Shown here: one piece after another, positions 38,737 to 51,939 of the stretch
Position numbering within the stretch: position 1 is the stretch's first letter
How the letters are laid out: the number at the start of each line of letters is the position of its first letter
NCBI RefSeq assembly: GCF_008831285.2
Contig: NC_045142.1
Span: forward strand, 21,887,354 to 21,951,353
DNA length: 64,000 bases
Direction: 5' to 3'
DNA from: Nymphaea colorata
Taxonomy: Eukaryota > Streptophyta > Magnoliopsida > Nymphaeales > Nymphaeaceae
Position numbers and translations under genes: made by a program
The notes under the pieces: model-generated
The model's database searches: none
What the model saw: the letters and a program-made list of their open reading frames with translations, nothing else
Told to the model about the DNA's origin: nothing

Positions 38737-41700
38737 TTGTCAAACAGAACCAACGCACAAAAGCATGATCGTGATAGCAGGACTTCAAACCCTGTTTGGT
38801 TGCCGGATATCCCTTGAGACTCGGTTTTGGTTTTATTTCTAACAATGCTGCTATTTAGAATCGGATAAGATTAGCCGCCGATTTGTAGAACAAACCGGTT
38901 CAATGGAATAAATTTTGAGTCGGTAAAATAATATTTAAAAATTTAAAAATAACGAGTCTAACTAATTGTAACTGATTTGATTTTATTAGGTTATGGCGCT
39001 GATTATTAATGGGTTTTCCTTTTCAAGTCACTCGCATTACAAGTAATTCCATGTTAACAAACATAGCAAAGTCCATGCAGATATGTGCTATGTCACATTA
39101 AATTTTGAAATATTGTTTTTATTTTTATTATACAAACCATCTTTTCAGCCAAAGAATTTTTAGACCTACCAATTTGGAAAAGAAGTTTCGACAAATATCT
39201 ATATCCAATATCCACGCAATTTGGAAGTTGGCTTTAATATATAGTAAATAATTCAGATCCGATAGCCTGTTTAAGAGTTAGATTCAGATTCTGTTGTGGA
39301 TTTAAGGTAAAATCTAGATCAGATTCAAATTTATAATTAAAAAATTAAACTCTGATATGGTATAAACTTTTCTTAATTCGGATTTGAATCTAATTTGGAT
39401 ATGAATGTGTGAACATCAAATAAATTGGATGTGATAAAAGGTACAATTTATTAAGATGTGATCCGATGACATATCTAACTAACATAGCTTTGATAACTAA
39501 GTAGGTTGGATGTTAAAGAGCAAAATAACCCTAATGAGTATAGCGTAGTTAGCGAGTCGAGCCCAAGTTCAGTCAGATCGAGTCGGCTCGAGTTCGAGAA
39601 TAGCTCGATGGAAGCAACTCCAGCTCGACTCAGCAGTTACGTGTTGAGCTCGAGCTCGACTCGATTAAGGTTCGACAAACTTGCTTGAATATACTTGATA
39701 TTTGTAGTTACGTGTTGAGCTCGAGTTCAACCTGATTAAGGCTCGACAAACTCATAAACTCATTTAAATATATCGACTTGATTAGCTCAACAAACTCGAT
39801 TACGTGTTGAGTTCCAACTCAACTCGATTATTTGAATGAGTCGACTCATGAACTTGAGCTTGACTCGTTAAGCAAATGACTTGCTTTGAACTCGTTCATG
39901 AGCATAGCTTCAACGAGTCCAGCTCGAGTAGCTCGACTTGTTATTCACCCCTAAGCGTAGCTGGTTGGACTTATAGGTCCGTGAAAACTTGATCGTCCAT
40001 TTGATTCCTATGAGCTTTGCTTATTTCGAATGGTGTATAAAACTCTAGTTGACAGGTGTACCATTTTCCTCCCAAGTCCAAAAAGTAATAGACGTTGGAA
40101 GTAATATGAAAGGCGAAGAAGCCTCAGTCTTTTTGAAATATCTTCACTAAAGCACAAAATTTATAAACTTGTAAGAAACACATTTGGCTCATTTTCATCA
40201 AGTGATTTAAACAAAAGTAGGACATAACTATTATAAAACCACTAATAATGGACGTATTTGGGGAAATGGACTGCAGGGATGAAAAGGAAAGGAGTACTTT
40301 TTTGAAAATTTTGCATAGCAATATAAATCCAAAAAAGGAGAAGACAGAGCTCAAGTGGGTTTATTATTAAACTTTATTTATCAGAATTAAAGTATATTCT
40401 CTTCTGTCCTGTAGCAGACAATGAAGTTAAATAAAGAAAAACTCTTATCTAGTTTGGATGATGCTTTTTGTAATGTTTCTCACCACTTTACTTAAAGCTT
40501 ACTATTTTATTTTGTACGTCGTGTAAACTATCATACTACTAAAGTTTGGCTTCTTGCGAAATAGTCCTGATATTTGTAGACTATACCCAAAATCAGTCTT
40601 GGCCTCATGCATATTTGGTAAACTAATCCAACTTTTGGTATTGCTAAAGCGTATAAGTTTTATCAAAAAATGATAAAAGTAACTAGCGGATATTTATTAA
40701 AGAAGAAACCATGGCCAGATTTGCTTTCCAAACGAAATCTTTCTAACTCTTGTTGTCCAAACCTTTTTAATTCGGACTTGTATTTTTAAGTTTATGCATA
40801 CATTCAGAACCTTAACAGAAAATACATTTTTCGTTTGTGAATATTCATATAACGTAAGAGTTTTAAAACGAATAGTCATTCTTTTCGTGTTGTAAACTAA
40901 TTGCCGTTTCTACTAAAAAAAAAAAAAAGCATGAGTCGTGTGAACTCTAATTAGATACGGAAACCATGACTAGATAGCTAGTTTTATGTGATAAAAGAAC
41001 AATACAGTATCAACTTATATATATATATATACACACACACACGTTATTTTCATGTACTTTCAAGGGTTTGGTACTTATTGCATCGAGGATACTATGAAAT
41101 TTAAACCTTTTAATAGGACTAGGGATGTTAATAGATGCACTTTAGATCGAACTACATTAAAAAAGTTAGATATTAATTTTTTTTTATATCAGATTAAGAT
41201 TTCAGATGGATTCATATACAAGAAATGACATCTGATTCGATTCATATTCATATTTACTAAATATTGACCGGATTCAGATTGAATATAGTTTTCAATAAAT
41301 TTTCCTGTGTTCAATGTGTATAATGTAATTCGGATTCAGTTTAGAAGTCAAAGTCAAATTCAGATGTTAAACTATAAGCTGGATTTGGATCAGCTTCATA
41401 TTATGGATTTGGATTACAAATTAAGATAAACTATAAATTCAAATCCAGATATATAGATATAGCAAAATATACATCCGATCTGAATTTGATTAGTTGGCAT
41501 CCTTAATTATGGGTTACCAAAATATTTGACATGAAGTGTTCAGGGGAAAAAAAAGCCTATACCGGTGAAGAGAAATCGCTGCTGTACCGGTGGAATAGCA
41601 CTACCACTAGCATGCCATTGCCACCAAGCTCATTGTTACTGTGGCTACCAGAGGATGGGTTGCGCAGTGAAATTGTCATCGCCGCTAAAAGTATCTATAC

Positions 41701-42170
41701 CGGTGATTGTTCTCCTGTAGCAATCTATTTCAAATTAAAAGGACAAGTGAAATGTAGACTTGTTATGAAAAGGGAAAAGAAAGTCTATACACCAGGCAAT
41801 AATGTTTTTTGTGGTAACATAGCCAAAGCACGAAAAATCATCCGTCCATAAGATTATATAGAAATCTAACTCATATATCAACATTTTGATGACAGAAAAA
41901 TCAGTAATTTCTTAATGTAACATATAGTAAAGACCAAGCAAAATCCCATGAAAATTATGTTAGTTGGATCTTAATTTATTGTTAAAACTTAAAAGCTGAA
42001 GTCGAAGTCCGGGTCTCGGTAAGGATCCGATTAAATGAGATAAAAAGCCTGGATGGTGTCTGTAGGCGTCTGGACTGTTCACGTTGTATACCAAATTATC
42101 CGGATATTTTATTATATCGGCAGATACCGCCTCTTGCTAAAATTAGGGTAAAAGTAGAAACTCCCTCCCT
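38737..42170. other. Intergenic AT-rich region
   Basis: No supported gene. It holds the TCGAG-rich repeat at 39540-39957, a (TA)n(CA)n tract at about 41016-41042, and degenerate GGATTTGGAT / AGATTCAGATT-type dispersed repeats at 39250-39460 and 41130-41500. An orphan open frame at 41531-41851 contains three TA(TA)CCGGTG motifs. It has no recognisable domain and is more likely repeat-derived than a gene. Confidence 0.55.
39540..39957 (-). repeat. Dispersed TCGAG-rich repeat ending TTATTCACCCCTA
   Basis: Many degenerate GAGCTCGAG / TTGAGCTCGAG / GTTCGACAAACTC units. Read on the - strand it starts TAGGGGTGAATAACAAGTCG, matching the start of the + strand copy at 5266. Longer units of about 70 bp containing ACGTGTTGAGCTCGAG recur at least three times. 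Confidence 0.7.
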
Positions 42171-42311
42171 CTTGGGGGGGAGGAGAAAAGGGCAGTGGTT
42201 TCTGTCTATCTCCTCTCATTGTTTCTGTTTCTTCTTCTCGTTGCTCTGAGCCTCTGGATTTGGGAGGCAGAAGAAGAAGAGATTTCTCGCACTTGGAGGG
42301 GAGAGAGGGGA

Positions 42312-43327
42312 ATGGCCGGAAGAAATGCGGAGAAGGAACTCCTGAGTCTCTTTGAGGAGGCGAAGAAGGCTGCCGATCTGGCCGCGACCGGCGGCTCGTC
42401 GGTGGAGGCCAACGAGGTCCGCTGCCTGGATGCCCTCCGCCTCCTCCGTGATTTTCCTGTTTCCATGTCCATCCTTATCTCCACTCAGGTTAGTCCTCTC
42501 TTTCCTTCTATCTCTCTCGCGAAGCTTCTAGTCTCAGTTTGCTTGACGTCAGGCGCGAATGAGTACTTGCTGGGTCGTTATTTTTTTTGTTGCTTTGGTT
42601 TTTACTTTTGTTCGAAGCTGGTTGGCGAGGTTTGCCATCGGATCTTCCAGAAGATTCGAGATGCTTTTGTTTTCCATGTGGGGCTACGTGGGCCTTCTGA
42701 TCTCTATTTCTAGTGTTTCTCTCGGAATATTCCTGATTGTTGTTATTCCTGCATAATTTCAGGAAAAAGAAATCTCCTCCGTTTTCTTGTTTCATGGGCT
42801 GATTTTGCTGCCATTATTTATTGTTTGTTAGAGGATGCACATGATATTTCTGGTTAAATCTGATAAAAATAGTGCTGCGTTTGTAGAAATATCAAGGCAA
42901 CCCAATTTCATCCCATTTTTGGGAACCGTACATGGAGAGATTGTCATCTTATGCAACAAATTACTTAAACTAGTTACACCCCAATCGTGATTTTGGGAAG
43001 ATTTCTTTTTGTTGTATGACATCTTCTTCTGGTAGATCGGATAAAACTGGAACTCTGTGTCCTGAATAGCTTGATATCCCAGTTCATCTTGAGTTTCTGG
43101 GCGCAGTGATGCATCGGCCATCATCTTTGCATGCGTTAAATATCTGTAATTCTGTTATACCCAATTGTGTTTGACAGAAATCTTGTTATTGTACCACTTA
43201 CAATCTGAGATTGCATTGCGGAAGACATCCTGTGTTACAGTATTGCTTTTGATTTTTAAGTTGTGGTGGTCAATTTCGGACGTTTTCTGATCAGTTGGAC
43301 GACTTTTTCTTATTCTAATATAGGTAG

Positions 43328-43368
<41 letters not shown>

Positions 43369-45516
43369 TCCTTTCGGACACATTAGCTCAAGGAGTTCAA
43401 AACCCGACATTTCACCGAACACATAATCTCACGTTGTTAGTTACTTGAGACACTGAATCATCAGTGAAAGAAAGTAAAGGTACGCCTGGTTTATTATTTG
43501 GCCAGCTGGAATAGCAATTTGTTCCATGCAGAAACCAGGATATTATATAATTTTATTTGCGTCTTCTTGTGTCTGTGATTGACTTATTCTTCAAAACGTT
43601 GGAATTCATTATTGAAATCTGTAGTCAACCTAAGTTCTTCATTCTGCAGAATTTGAACTTGGTGTCTCTCGGTTACAGTAGCAGCTTTGAATATTTCCAT
43701 TGTTTTTAAGTTGGAAAAATAAGTTAGTTGGCATTATCGTAACGTTACATGTTCTTTTCTTTTGTACAAGTGAACTACATACAATTACAATTTCTTAGGT
43801 GAAAGGTTTCTTCACCTAAGGTATTATTTTTCACAAAAATGAATCATAAGTTTCTGCAGAAGGACTGAGAATGTAAATGTGGAAGGTTCAGAGATAAGAT
43901 TAGTTATGTGCAAGAACCAGGATACGTCAGATTTCTTTTCTGTATTTTGTTGGTTTTGGTCTTAAAATATAGCTCGGTTTTAGAAATCTTATTGTTGAAA
44001 AAGTGTTTTTGCACGACATATCTTTGAGGAGGATAAGAAATTTGATTACTTAATAAAACTTAAAAGGGAATTTTTTTTATTGCAACCATTAAAGTTTACT
44101 TTCTTCCTTCTACAGTGATTTGACATAATGCTTTATATTGGTTTTCTACTTTGTTATACCTGCCTGATCTGCTTGGAGCTTTTGACTAACATATTCATGA
44201 AGCTTGTTGACTTCTATTACAGGATTTGCAGGTTTCACCGCACATAATTGAAATAGTAATGAATTCTTCTGCCATCAATAATTCTTTGTATTGGCAATTT
44301 AAGTGGTTTCTTCTCTCTATGCCGTTTTAGAAAGGCCCTATGTTGTAGAATCTAAATAGTTATTCATTGAATAACTCATTTGGATCAGAATGTCTTACTT
44401 AACCCTGCTTGATTATGACATGTGTCGAATGTGGAGTAGGAATTCCTTGCATGCATCGTGTATGCTTCTTGATGTTTCCTCTACTTGCATTTAAAGCGGG
44501 AGACTAGCCATTTTTGTTGAGAAGGTGTATTAATATTGTTGTAAGAAATAGCATCTCTTTGATACTAGAGTAGCTGTCGTTCCTCAAGTTCATGGAATTT
44601 GTTTTAATTTCAGGTGGGAAAGCGCCTTCGTATTCTGACAAAACATCCTAGACCGAAGATCCAATCTAAAGCTTCAGATTTGATTGACCTGTGGAAAAAT
44701 GTAGTTATAGAGGAAACAGGGAAAAATAATAAGAAAAACAACGGGTCAGAAGCTAAGAATCCAGCCAAGGTTGATGTCAAGATTGAAAAGGTAGAAATGA
44801 AGGTGGAAAATGGGAAGCCTGAGGCGGTGAAGTCTGATAGGCTTCCAAAGCCAGAACCTGTCAAGGTGGAGAAGACACGACAAGGGGAACATGCCAAAGT
44901 TGAAAAAGTTGCCAAGGAGGAGAAGGTACCAGTCAATAACAAGAGACCAGGCTCTTCTTCCATCGTCCCTCCTAAGCTGTCAGCTATGGTGAAATGCAAT
45001 GATCCTCTGCGTGACAAGCTCCGCGAACTTCTTGCCGAGGCCTTTTCAAAGGTTTCAAGTGAAGCTGATGAAGATGTCATCAATGAGGTGAATGCATGTG
45101 ATCCTATTCGAATGGCTGTTACTGTAGAATCTGTAATGTTTGAGAAGTTAGGACGCTCCAATGGTGCCCAAAAGTTCAAATATAGATCCATAATGTTCAA
45201 TCTGAAGGATGCCAACAATCCGGATTTGCGAAGAAAGGTCCTTCTTGGAGAAGTGAGGCCGGAAAAACTAGTCGCAATGTCTCCAGAAGAAATGGCTAGT
45301 GACAAAAGGAAACAAGAGAACAAGCAGATCAAAGAGAAAGCACTCTTTGATTGTGAGCGAGGAGGACCTGCAAAGGCGACAACTGATCAGTTCAAATGTG
45401 GGCGGTGCGGCCAGAGGAAGACAACCTACTATCAGTTGCAAACACGGAGTGCAGATGAGCCTATGACCACATTTGTAACATGTGTAAATTGCAACAACCA
45501 TTGGAAATTTTGTTGA
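42312..45516 (+). CDS. TFIIS: Transcription elongation factor TFIIS
   Basis: Two exons, 42312-42488 and 44614-45516, joined in phase 0 across a 2.1-kb intron; 359 aa. TFIIS binds stalled RNA polymerase II and stimulates cleavage of the backtracked transcript. Domain I (about 1-85) starts EKELLSLFEEAKKAADLA, with CLDALRLLRDFPVSMSIL and VGKRLRILTKHPRPKIQ. A Lys/Glu-rich linker (about 95-160) follows. The central domain II contains DPLRDKLRELLAEAF, YRSIMFNLKDANNPDLRRKV and LLGEVRPEKLVAMSPEEMAS. The C-terminal zinc ribbon has CGRC ... CVNC and the catalytic acidic hairpin in TRSADEPMTTFVTC. Length and order are normal for plant TFIIS. The frame is open upstream of this ATG, but no earlier ATG exists in it, so 42312 is the start. 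The leader is CT/GA-rich. Confidence 0.97.
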
Positions 45517-48300
45517 TTTATTTACAATTAATTCGCAAGTCATTGTTAACAGACTGATCTTAAGATGAGCTCTTTAAGTTAGTTCATCCCCTTTTCAAAT
45601 CAATCCTGACCTCCTTTTCGTTAGTTCTTTGAGATATATCTCTTCTTATCTTTAGAATCTTTTGCCTTCTCCAAATCTGTCTCTTCACTTGGCCAGCGGT
45701 CAACGATTAGCTCCAGCTTGCTCTTACTTGGGGTACGCACCATGACTGAGATTTTTTATGGAAAAGCAATTTTCAATTTTGCAGTAAGTTTCAAAATACA
45801 AAAACACATTTTCTGGTTGTATAACAAGACTCACTTGAATTTTGTTTTTTTTTTTTTCATTTAATGACCCCTTTATTCAGACTTGAGCCTGTTTTTGTAC
45901 GTCCAGATGTTGAGATAATTTCTTTGAAAGTTTCAAATTTGGTATGAATTGCATTTTCCTGGTGGTTTCGGCTGCAATATTATTGGTGAAAGTTATGGAT
46001 CCAATTTAGGAAAGTTGAACTTAAATTCAGTTTTTGCGGTTGAAGGGGATTTTGTTTTTAGGAAGGATTAAGAAACCCCTCGACTGTGGCTCTTCCACGT
46101 AGGACGAGCGGAATGAAGCATAGTAACTCAAACTTCGCTTTATTTCACGATGAGGAGCAGAACTTGTTCGAGCTTGTTTTATGAACTGTTTGATTCGATT
46201 TATATAACAGACCGAGCTTAATGTTGTGAATATTATTTAATGATCAGGAGATTATATAAACACAATTTGGCTTTAAAATTTTAAGTTAGATTGTGTGTAG
46301 CACATTGACAACCTAGGTGAAGGCTCTCATAACTAGACGGCCCAAGTTGAAGTGGACGGTGACCCGATCTTGAATGCGTTGCAAATTTTCAATGTCATTT
46401 TTATTAGCCACTGGGTCTTGAATTGCTACAATCTTTTGCTTAATACTCGTTACATCTCAAGAAGTGCAAGCCCTTTAGCAACTGCTATATAAGTCTTTTT
46501 CTTGGAATTGGAGGCTTCAAAGCTATTATGACTGCTTGGCTGATAGGTGATTCAGTGATTCTTTTTTATTTTTTTAATCAAAAGAATCACATAGTATTTT
46601 TTGTTGAGTGTTAAGCAACCATTTGATATTCTAGATATGTGCCCAAATCACTCTGATTCACACTGAGTGATAAGGGGGTATCAAATATCAATAGCTTGCG
46701 TTTAATTTAAAAAAAAAAAAATAGCCTTAAGCCTATTGAGGCTCCACAAATTTTAATGTTTGGGTCACAGAAGGTTAACTGCCCACTGCCTATTGGAGGT
46801 GCGTGCCGCCCCCTTCCTTTTGCCTCAAGGGTCTTGGACTGCATTGAGACCTGAGTGAGGTATTGTACATATTCAACTTGAGTGTCACAATCCCACATTT
46901 TATGGTCCAAGACGATAGCACCTACAAGAATTGAACAGATGACGTACCTTGTACATACCTGCCTTCCGACCGACCATACTTGAAATTTGGCAGGGCAATC
47001 AAGGCCTTCAAAAGGGTTAGTTACTTGAAGGGAGCTTCCTTGGGTCTATTATTCTTTTTCATTTTAACTTAATAAATGACCAACTAATTTTTTTAGTTTG
47101 GATGTGGCAGAAATAAATATTTATTTTTTAAAAAATCTTGTTAATAAGAAAAATATAGATATATCAATTTTGATTTCATTTTTTTTCTTCTACCATGTTC
47201 ATGGCGACCAATAGCGAAGCCATTATGCATTGAAGACTTCTTTGTCTAGGCAGTGTCTGGGACCAGCTGTTAATGTTGGAGTTGGAATTCAAGGGACTAT
47301 GCTTGGTACCTTCCTTCTTTCTGAACAAGTTCAAGCAGAAACTTGACTCTAAATCTTCTTAGGAGAAGTAGTAGAACCTGTTAAACGCAAGAACAATGAA
47401 AGCCATGGCTGCCAGCACAACGCTTACAGCCGGTTGTCCACCATGAAAAAGCAGAATTCTACAGAAAACATTACAGTTTGAAAATTCACTGATTCCCTTG
47501 TTCCTCTCATTCTCATTATCAAACTTCGGTTGGGATAATTGTTATTCCTAGACCAGTTACTTAAAAGGGATCAAAATGAGTCTATTTATAATGCATGCTA
47601 AAAGATATTTTTAAACATAATCTCAACATCGGAATGTGTTTATGACCATTAATTTAGTATAAAACATATTTTCGTTAAAGTTGGTTTTATGGAAGATCTT
47701 CTTACCATCAAAATCGAAAAAGCAACCTGATCTCAATTCCATGGAGAAGAGGACCAGCGGAGTATGATTGGTTCTAGAAGGTTTGATCATTGCAGGATCC
47801 AATCTTTTACAGCTTCAGGTACTGTAAACCATCTCAGCCTTTGAGTATTTTGAAATTTAAAGCCAATTCCCGGTTCAGAAGCTAACATATTCATTTCTAG
47901 GACCTTCCTTCCAGCATTAGAAAGCTGCATTGGAACATCGAATATCGTGCACCAAAAAAAGTACTAAAAAATCTTCTTAATAGTAAAAAAGAGCACAGAC
48001 TCAAAGCTGACCTCTTAATCAATGCAGCATTTTTGCAGAATAAATGATCAGGGCATATACCCATATTGAATCGGGATGAATTGCTTTATTTTGATTTTCT
48101 AGATTTGAAAATAGAACTAGAAATTTCTATGTTGTTCCGCTGATATTGACAACACTGCTTCAATACTTTTTCTACGAGGAAAATGCATTGATTTATAGAT
48201 ACACAATCGTTATTGAAAGCAAATTGTACAGAGAAAAAGAAAAGTGTAAGACATCCAGCCCTGAGGGAAGGCAGAAAAGAAGGAAAAGCAGTCAAAAAGA
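45517..48300. other. Intergenic region between convergent TFIIS and coiled-coil genes
   Basis: No gene is supported. Positions 46720-46990 read like part of a repetitive element (GTCACAATCCCACATTTTATGG and neighbouring GC-rich text), but no ends could be paired. The right part probably includes the 3' untranslated region of the - strand gene. Confidence 0.5.
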
Positions 48301-48310
48301 GTTTATTCCT

Positions 48311-50572
48311 CTATATAACTTTATCAGCCTTCGGCATGTGGCCTGGTGCTTCGTTCACACTGCATTCGTCTGGGCTATTTTCATATACCTGAAAAGCAGA
48401 ACCAAAGAAAAAAACAGAGACGACTATGTTATAGTAAGATCAATGTTGGCAGAATTGACCTGAATCATCCAATTTCATGGCCTTTTAGAGCGCCATATGT
48501 CCTTAAGGAACATGTGAACATTTTGAGATTTTTTTTTCATTAATTTTAAAAGTTATTTCTCTGAAAATGGACTTCTGTTCAAATATTTTGGCGACTCAAC
48601 TGATTCAACTGAATCAGCCAATTACGGAATTGGGACCTTCAATATTTCAATTCTCAAACTGATTTTCACTCAAGGTCAAGGCAGCAAAGAAAAGCTACAT
48701 ATTTTCTAGCCAATGAGCAGTGAAAACTTTCGTACGTGTGCAGCTTTCATCAACATAAACATGGAATAGTTAGAGAACAAAGATTGGTCATTCCGCTAGT
48801 AAAAAATTGAACAAGAAAATACCATATGTATGGGGAGACACCATCATGTGAAAAATAATACAATACTGAATAATTGAAAACTAAAGATTCGTTCGGTTCA
48901 AAGGGCCAACTTCTACGAAAAGAGATTACGTTTTTCTTTTTTTTCTTATCATTTTGATTCAATCATCAAAATATACATTTATTGAAGTTCAAGACTTCAA
49001 TATGAAAGAGCTTAGCTGTAGAAAATTTTTATCATCTTATATTCAAAGATGTTTTCCGCAATTAGTTGTAGATTTTAGCACATCAGTGCCGTTTCTCAAC
49101 GATTAGTTGGTAATAGTGAATCATGAATCGGAAGAAAAGTGCAGGAAATCACTTGGCTGGCAATGAAGAAATTTTATGAACACAAGAAGTTCAGAGAACA
49201 GAAATTCTGAGACATATGAGAACTCTATACATGAGAATCAGGAGGAATAATGGCTCAATCCTGAGAATCATGATTTCCGTGGCATAAGAGTCGAAAAACT
49301 GAACCATAGGAATCAAGTTTTCTATCTAATTCTACTAATCAGAATCAGAATTCTCAGCCCTGAGAATCTATGAGAACTCTATACATCAGAATCAGGAGGT
49401 ATAATGGCTCAATCCTGAGAATCATGATTTCCGTGGCATAAGAATCGAGACTCTGAATCATAGAAATCAAGTTTTCTATCTAATTCTACTAATCAGAACG
49501 AGGCTTTTCAGCCCTGAGAATCTAGATTCCCATGGCGTGAGAAACTTGAGAATCTCGATCATGGAAATCATGTTTTCTGTTGGCTTATACTTGGGGGAAT
49601 CACTGCTCTTAAAGAGTATAGAACAAACTCCCATAGTTATGTCATAGAATAACAGAATGTACATCTGATTACTTTAAGTTAACGAATAAATAGTTGCCAT
49701 GCAGAAAACTGGGATATAATTTGGGGAACAACACCCTGGATTATGCTTAACATGGTAGAGAGAGAGAGAGAGAGAGATGTTTTCACCTGCAATGGAGCTT
49801 CTCGCTTTCTTTTAGATTGTTGCCTTTCTCTGAGTGACTCAACTGGTTGCAAATTCTGCAATTAACCGAAAAGGAAACGCCAATTAGACAAAAGATAAGC
49901 AATAAATGGAATGAGGATATGTGAAACAATTTCCTAAAACAGAAACAGAGGACCAACTCGTGAATTAAAATCCTCACTAACAATGCAATCTTTCAACTCC
50001 TTCAATCTTATCAGCTGCAGGAGATCCATTTCCAACTTCTCTTGAGCCTTCCCCCACGCTTCGAGCTCTTCTTCCATCTTCTTTATCGCTTGATCCCTGG
50101 CCGTCAGTACCTCCTCTGTCTTCGCCTTCTCCGCCCTGAGTCGGTCATTCCTCTGCCGAATCACGCTTAGTTCCTCCCCAAGGGACGCATCCATGTCATT
50201 ATTAACAACAATTTCCACTTTCTCTGCTTCAACCTTCGAAGCCACTTTCACATCTTCCTTGTCTCCAAACAACGGAATGGTTATCCACCGGTCGTTCTTG
50301 TGCCGGTTCTCGGCGAGAACAACGGGCGATTCATCCTCCCGTTTTTTCAATTGGAAATCCTTCCCAGCAGATCCGATCATCGGACCCATCTGATGGTTTT
50401 CCTTGTCCGGAGCTCCGGCAATCGGAATCGCAATCCACTTGCAGCTAGTCTCCCGGCTTCCGGGGAAAACATTGCTGTTGGTTGCCGGCATATTCTTTGG
50501 GGTCAACGGTTTCCGGCAGATCTTCGCCCGGGAATTACTAGCCGGCGTGACGGGAGATCTGGTGGATGCCAT
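48311..50572 (-). CDS. Unrecognised coiled-coil protein, three exons
   Basis: Exons 50572-49958, 49855-49787 and 48388-48311 join in phase 0 at GT/AG sites, giving 253 aa. The ATG at 50572 has a favourable context (A at -3, G at +4). The N-terminal third is Ser/Pro/Lys-rich and basic (MASTRSPVTPASNSRAKICR, RKPLTPKNMP) and has two similar segments, CKWIAIPI and DRWITIPLFGD. Residues about 130-190 form a predicted coiled coil (SVIRQRNDRLRAEKAKTEEV then IKKMEEELEAWGKAQEKL). Exon 2 adds QPVESLRERQQSKRKREAP, a possible nuclear localisation signal. The short last exon ends HMPKADKVI. I know no function for it; the layout suggests a nuclear or cytoskeletal adaptor, which is inference. Exon 1 is solid; exon 3 is inferred from frame and splice sites. 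Intron 2 carries a tandem repeat. Confidence 0.75.
49215..49522. repeat. 2 x 154-bp tandem repeat in an intron
   Basis: The unit starting TATGAGAACTCTATACAT occurs at 49215 and 49369 with few differences. Many short GAGAATC..GATTC inverted motifs inside it (for example TGAGAATCATGATTTCC) suggest a MITE or foldback origin. It lies in intron 2 of the coiled-coil gene. Confidence 0.85.
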
Positions 50573-50739
50573 GATCCCGTGAAGAGATGGAAGACGAAAA
50601 CGAGCAGTCTTCTTCGGTGCAGCGTGCGAGGACAGAGGAAGCTCAATGGCTTAATTTTATACTGCAGACCGTTTGAACCACGGGGCGCCAACGGCTACTT
50701 TTTCATATTTGAATTTAATATGAACAGATTCTAAGTAGA

Positions 50740-51930
50740 GTTTGAATTCGGAAGCTTGAGGTGTAAAGCTTGCAGGTGGAGTTGGACCCATTTCTATTTT
50801 TTATTTTTAGAGAAAAATTCAAGAACAAACCTAAAGATCTAACGATGATTTAAGGACATACCTAATTTTCTTTACATTGTTAAAAATCATGCCTTAATGT
50901 CTCCATGATTAATAAAAATCCCCTCAAATTTTTTTGGTCAAATTAATAAATACATATATGTTTCTTTTGAATAACGTGGTAGCTAACGAAAAAATCATTC
51001 ATTTCACTAATTATAACCTCTATTATTATAGTATTTTCATTGTTATTAAGACACACAAGCCTTCTCTCCCTCATTTTACGTCCGACATTTGAGGTCTAGA
51101 GCTACGTTGAAGCTTAGGTGAACTTATGATCACTCCCTTCAACTCGAGAGTAATATTTTTTACTATTCAAAAGAATAACATCCATATTGACGACCTCTTA
51201 CCTGCCTACCAACAAAAGATGTAAGTAAATATATATGTGAACATAATAAAAGGTAGGTCCAATTAAAATTTGATCCAACATCAACAGCCCTACTAGCTTT
51301 AAACTTTTTAAATCAAACATGGAATTATATCTGAACCATTCATTAATTTTCATTTGTAATCGAGAAAAGAAAAGTATGATATGTAGTCCAAGAAGTTGAA
51401 GCCAAAGGCGAAGCCGGACCCAGTGGGTGTGCCCTACTGCAACCCACGCTCCAGACAGCCAGGTCCCTTGTATTTCAGAGATGCCTTGGGCATGTGAAGG
51501 GAGCGTTGGTGGTGGGGACGATGCAGAACGAACCTTGAGCAACCACGAAAGGTGGAGCTCGAAGCTTTTGGATTGTGAAAATCGGTTTGCGAATTGAATC
51601 GGTGAAGCTTCAGATCCGGCGAGGCGAATCGGTCGATTCATCTCGATGAATAAATAAAATCGAGCTACATGAAAAATATAACTAATATAATTCTGGAAAC
51701 ATTTGGTTTGCTAAATCAATCAGTTTGCCACCGATAGGACGATTCAAGGCTCGGATTGGGGGACAGATTCTAGAAGATCGAATTCCAGTTCATGCGGGCC
51801 CGGCCTGAGTTTTAAAAATCTAAAATTTTGTTACTTATTTTTTCCAAAAATTTTCAATTCAACCCCACATACAAATATTCAAAATTATATAATGATTTTT
51901 TTATTCTGCCACTACTAGAGGTAGCCTGAA
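50740..51930. other. Intergenic region, promoter side of the coiled-coil gene
   Basis: AT-rich DNA. The open frame at 51198-51641 has no family features I can name. No promoter element could be placed with confidence. Confidence 0.45.
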
Positions 51931-51939
51931 ATTTCTCAC

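Noticed and set aside
42195-42311. In-frame N-terminal extension of TFIIS with a hydrophobic segment
   Set aside because: The frame is open, but the first codon at 42195 is GTG and there is no upstream ATG. TFIIS proteins start near the ATG at 42312.
44610-45332. Long open frame (240 codons) antisense to TFIIS exon 2
   Set aside because: It is the complement of a highly supported coding exon and its Ser/Phe/Thr-rich composition is typical of an antisense shadow.
46540-46990. Possible Tourist-like MITE or LTR fragment
   Set aside because: GTGATTC / GAATCAC motifs occur in both orientations, but no matching ends or target duplication could be defined.
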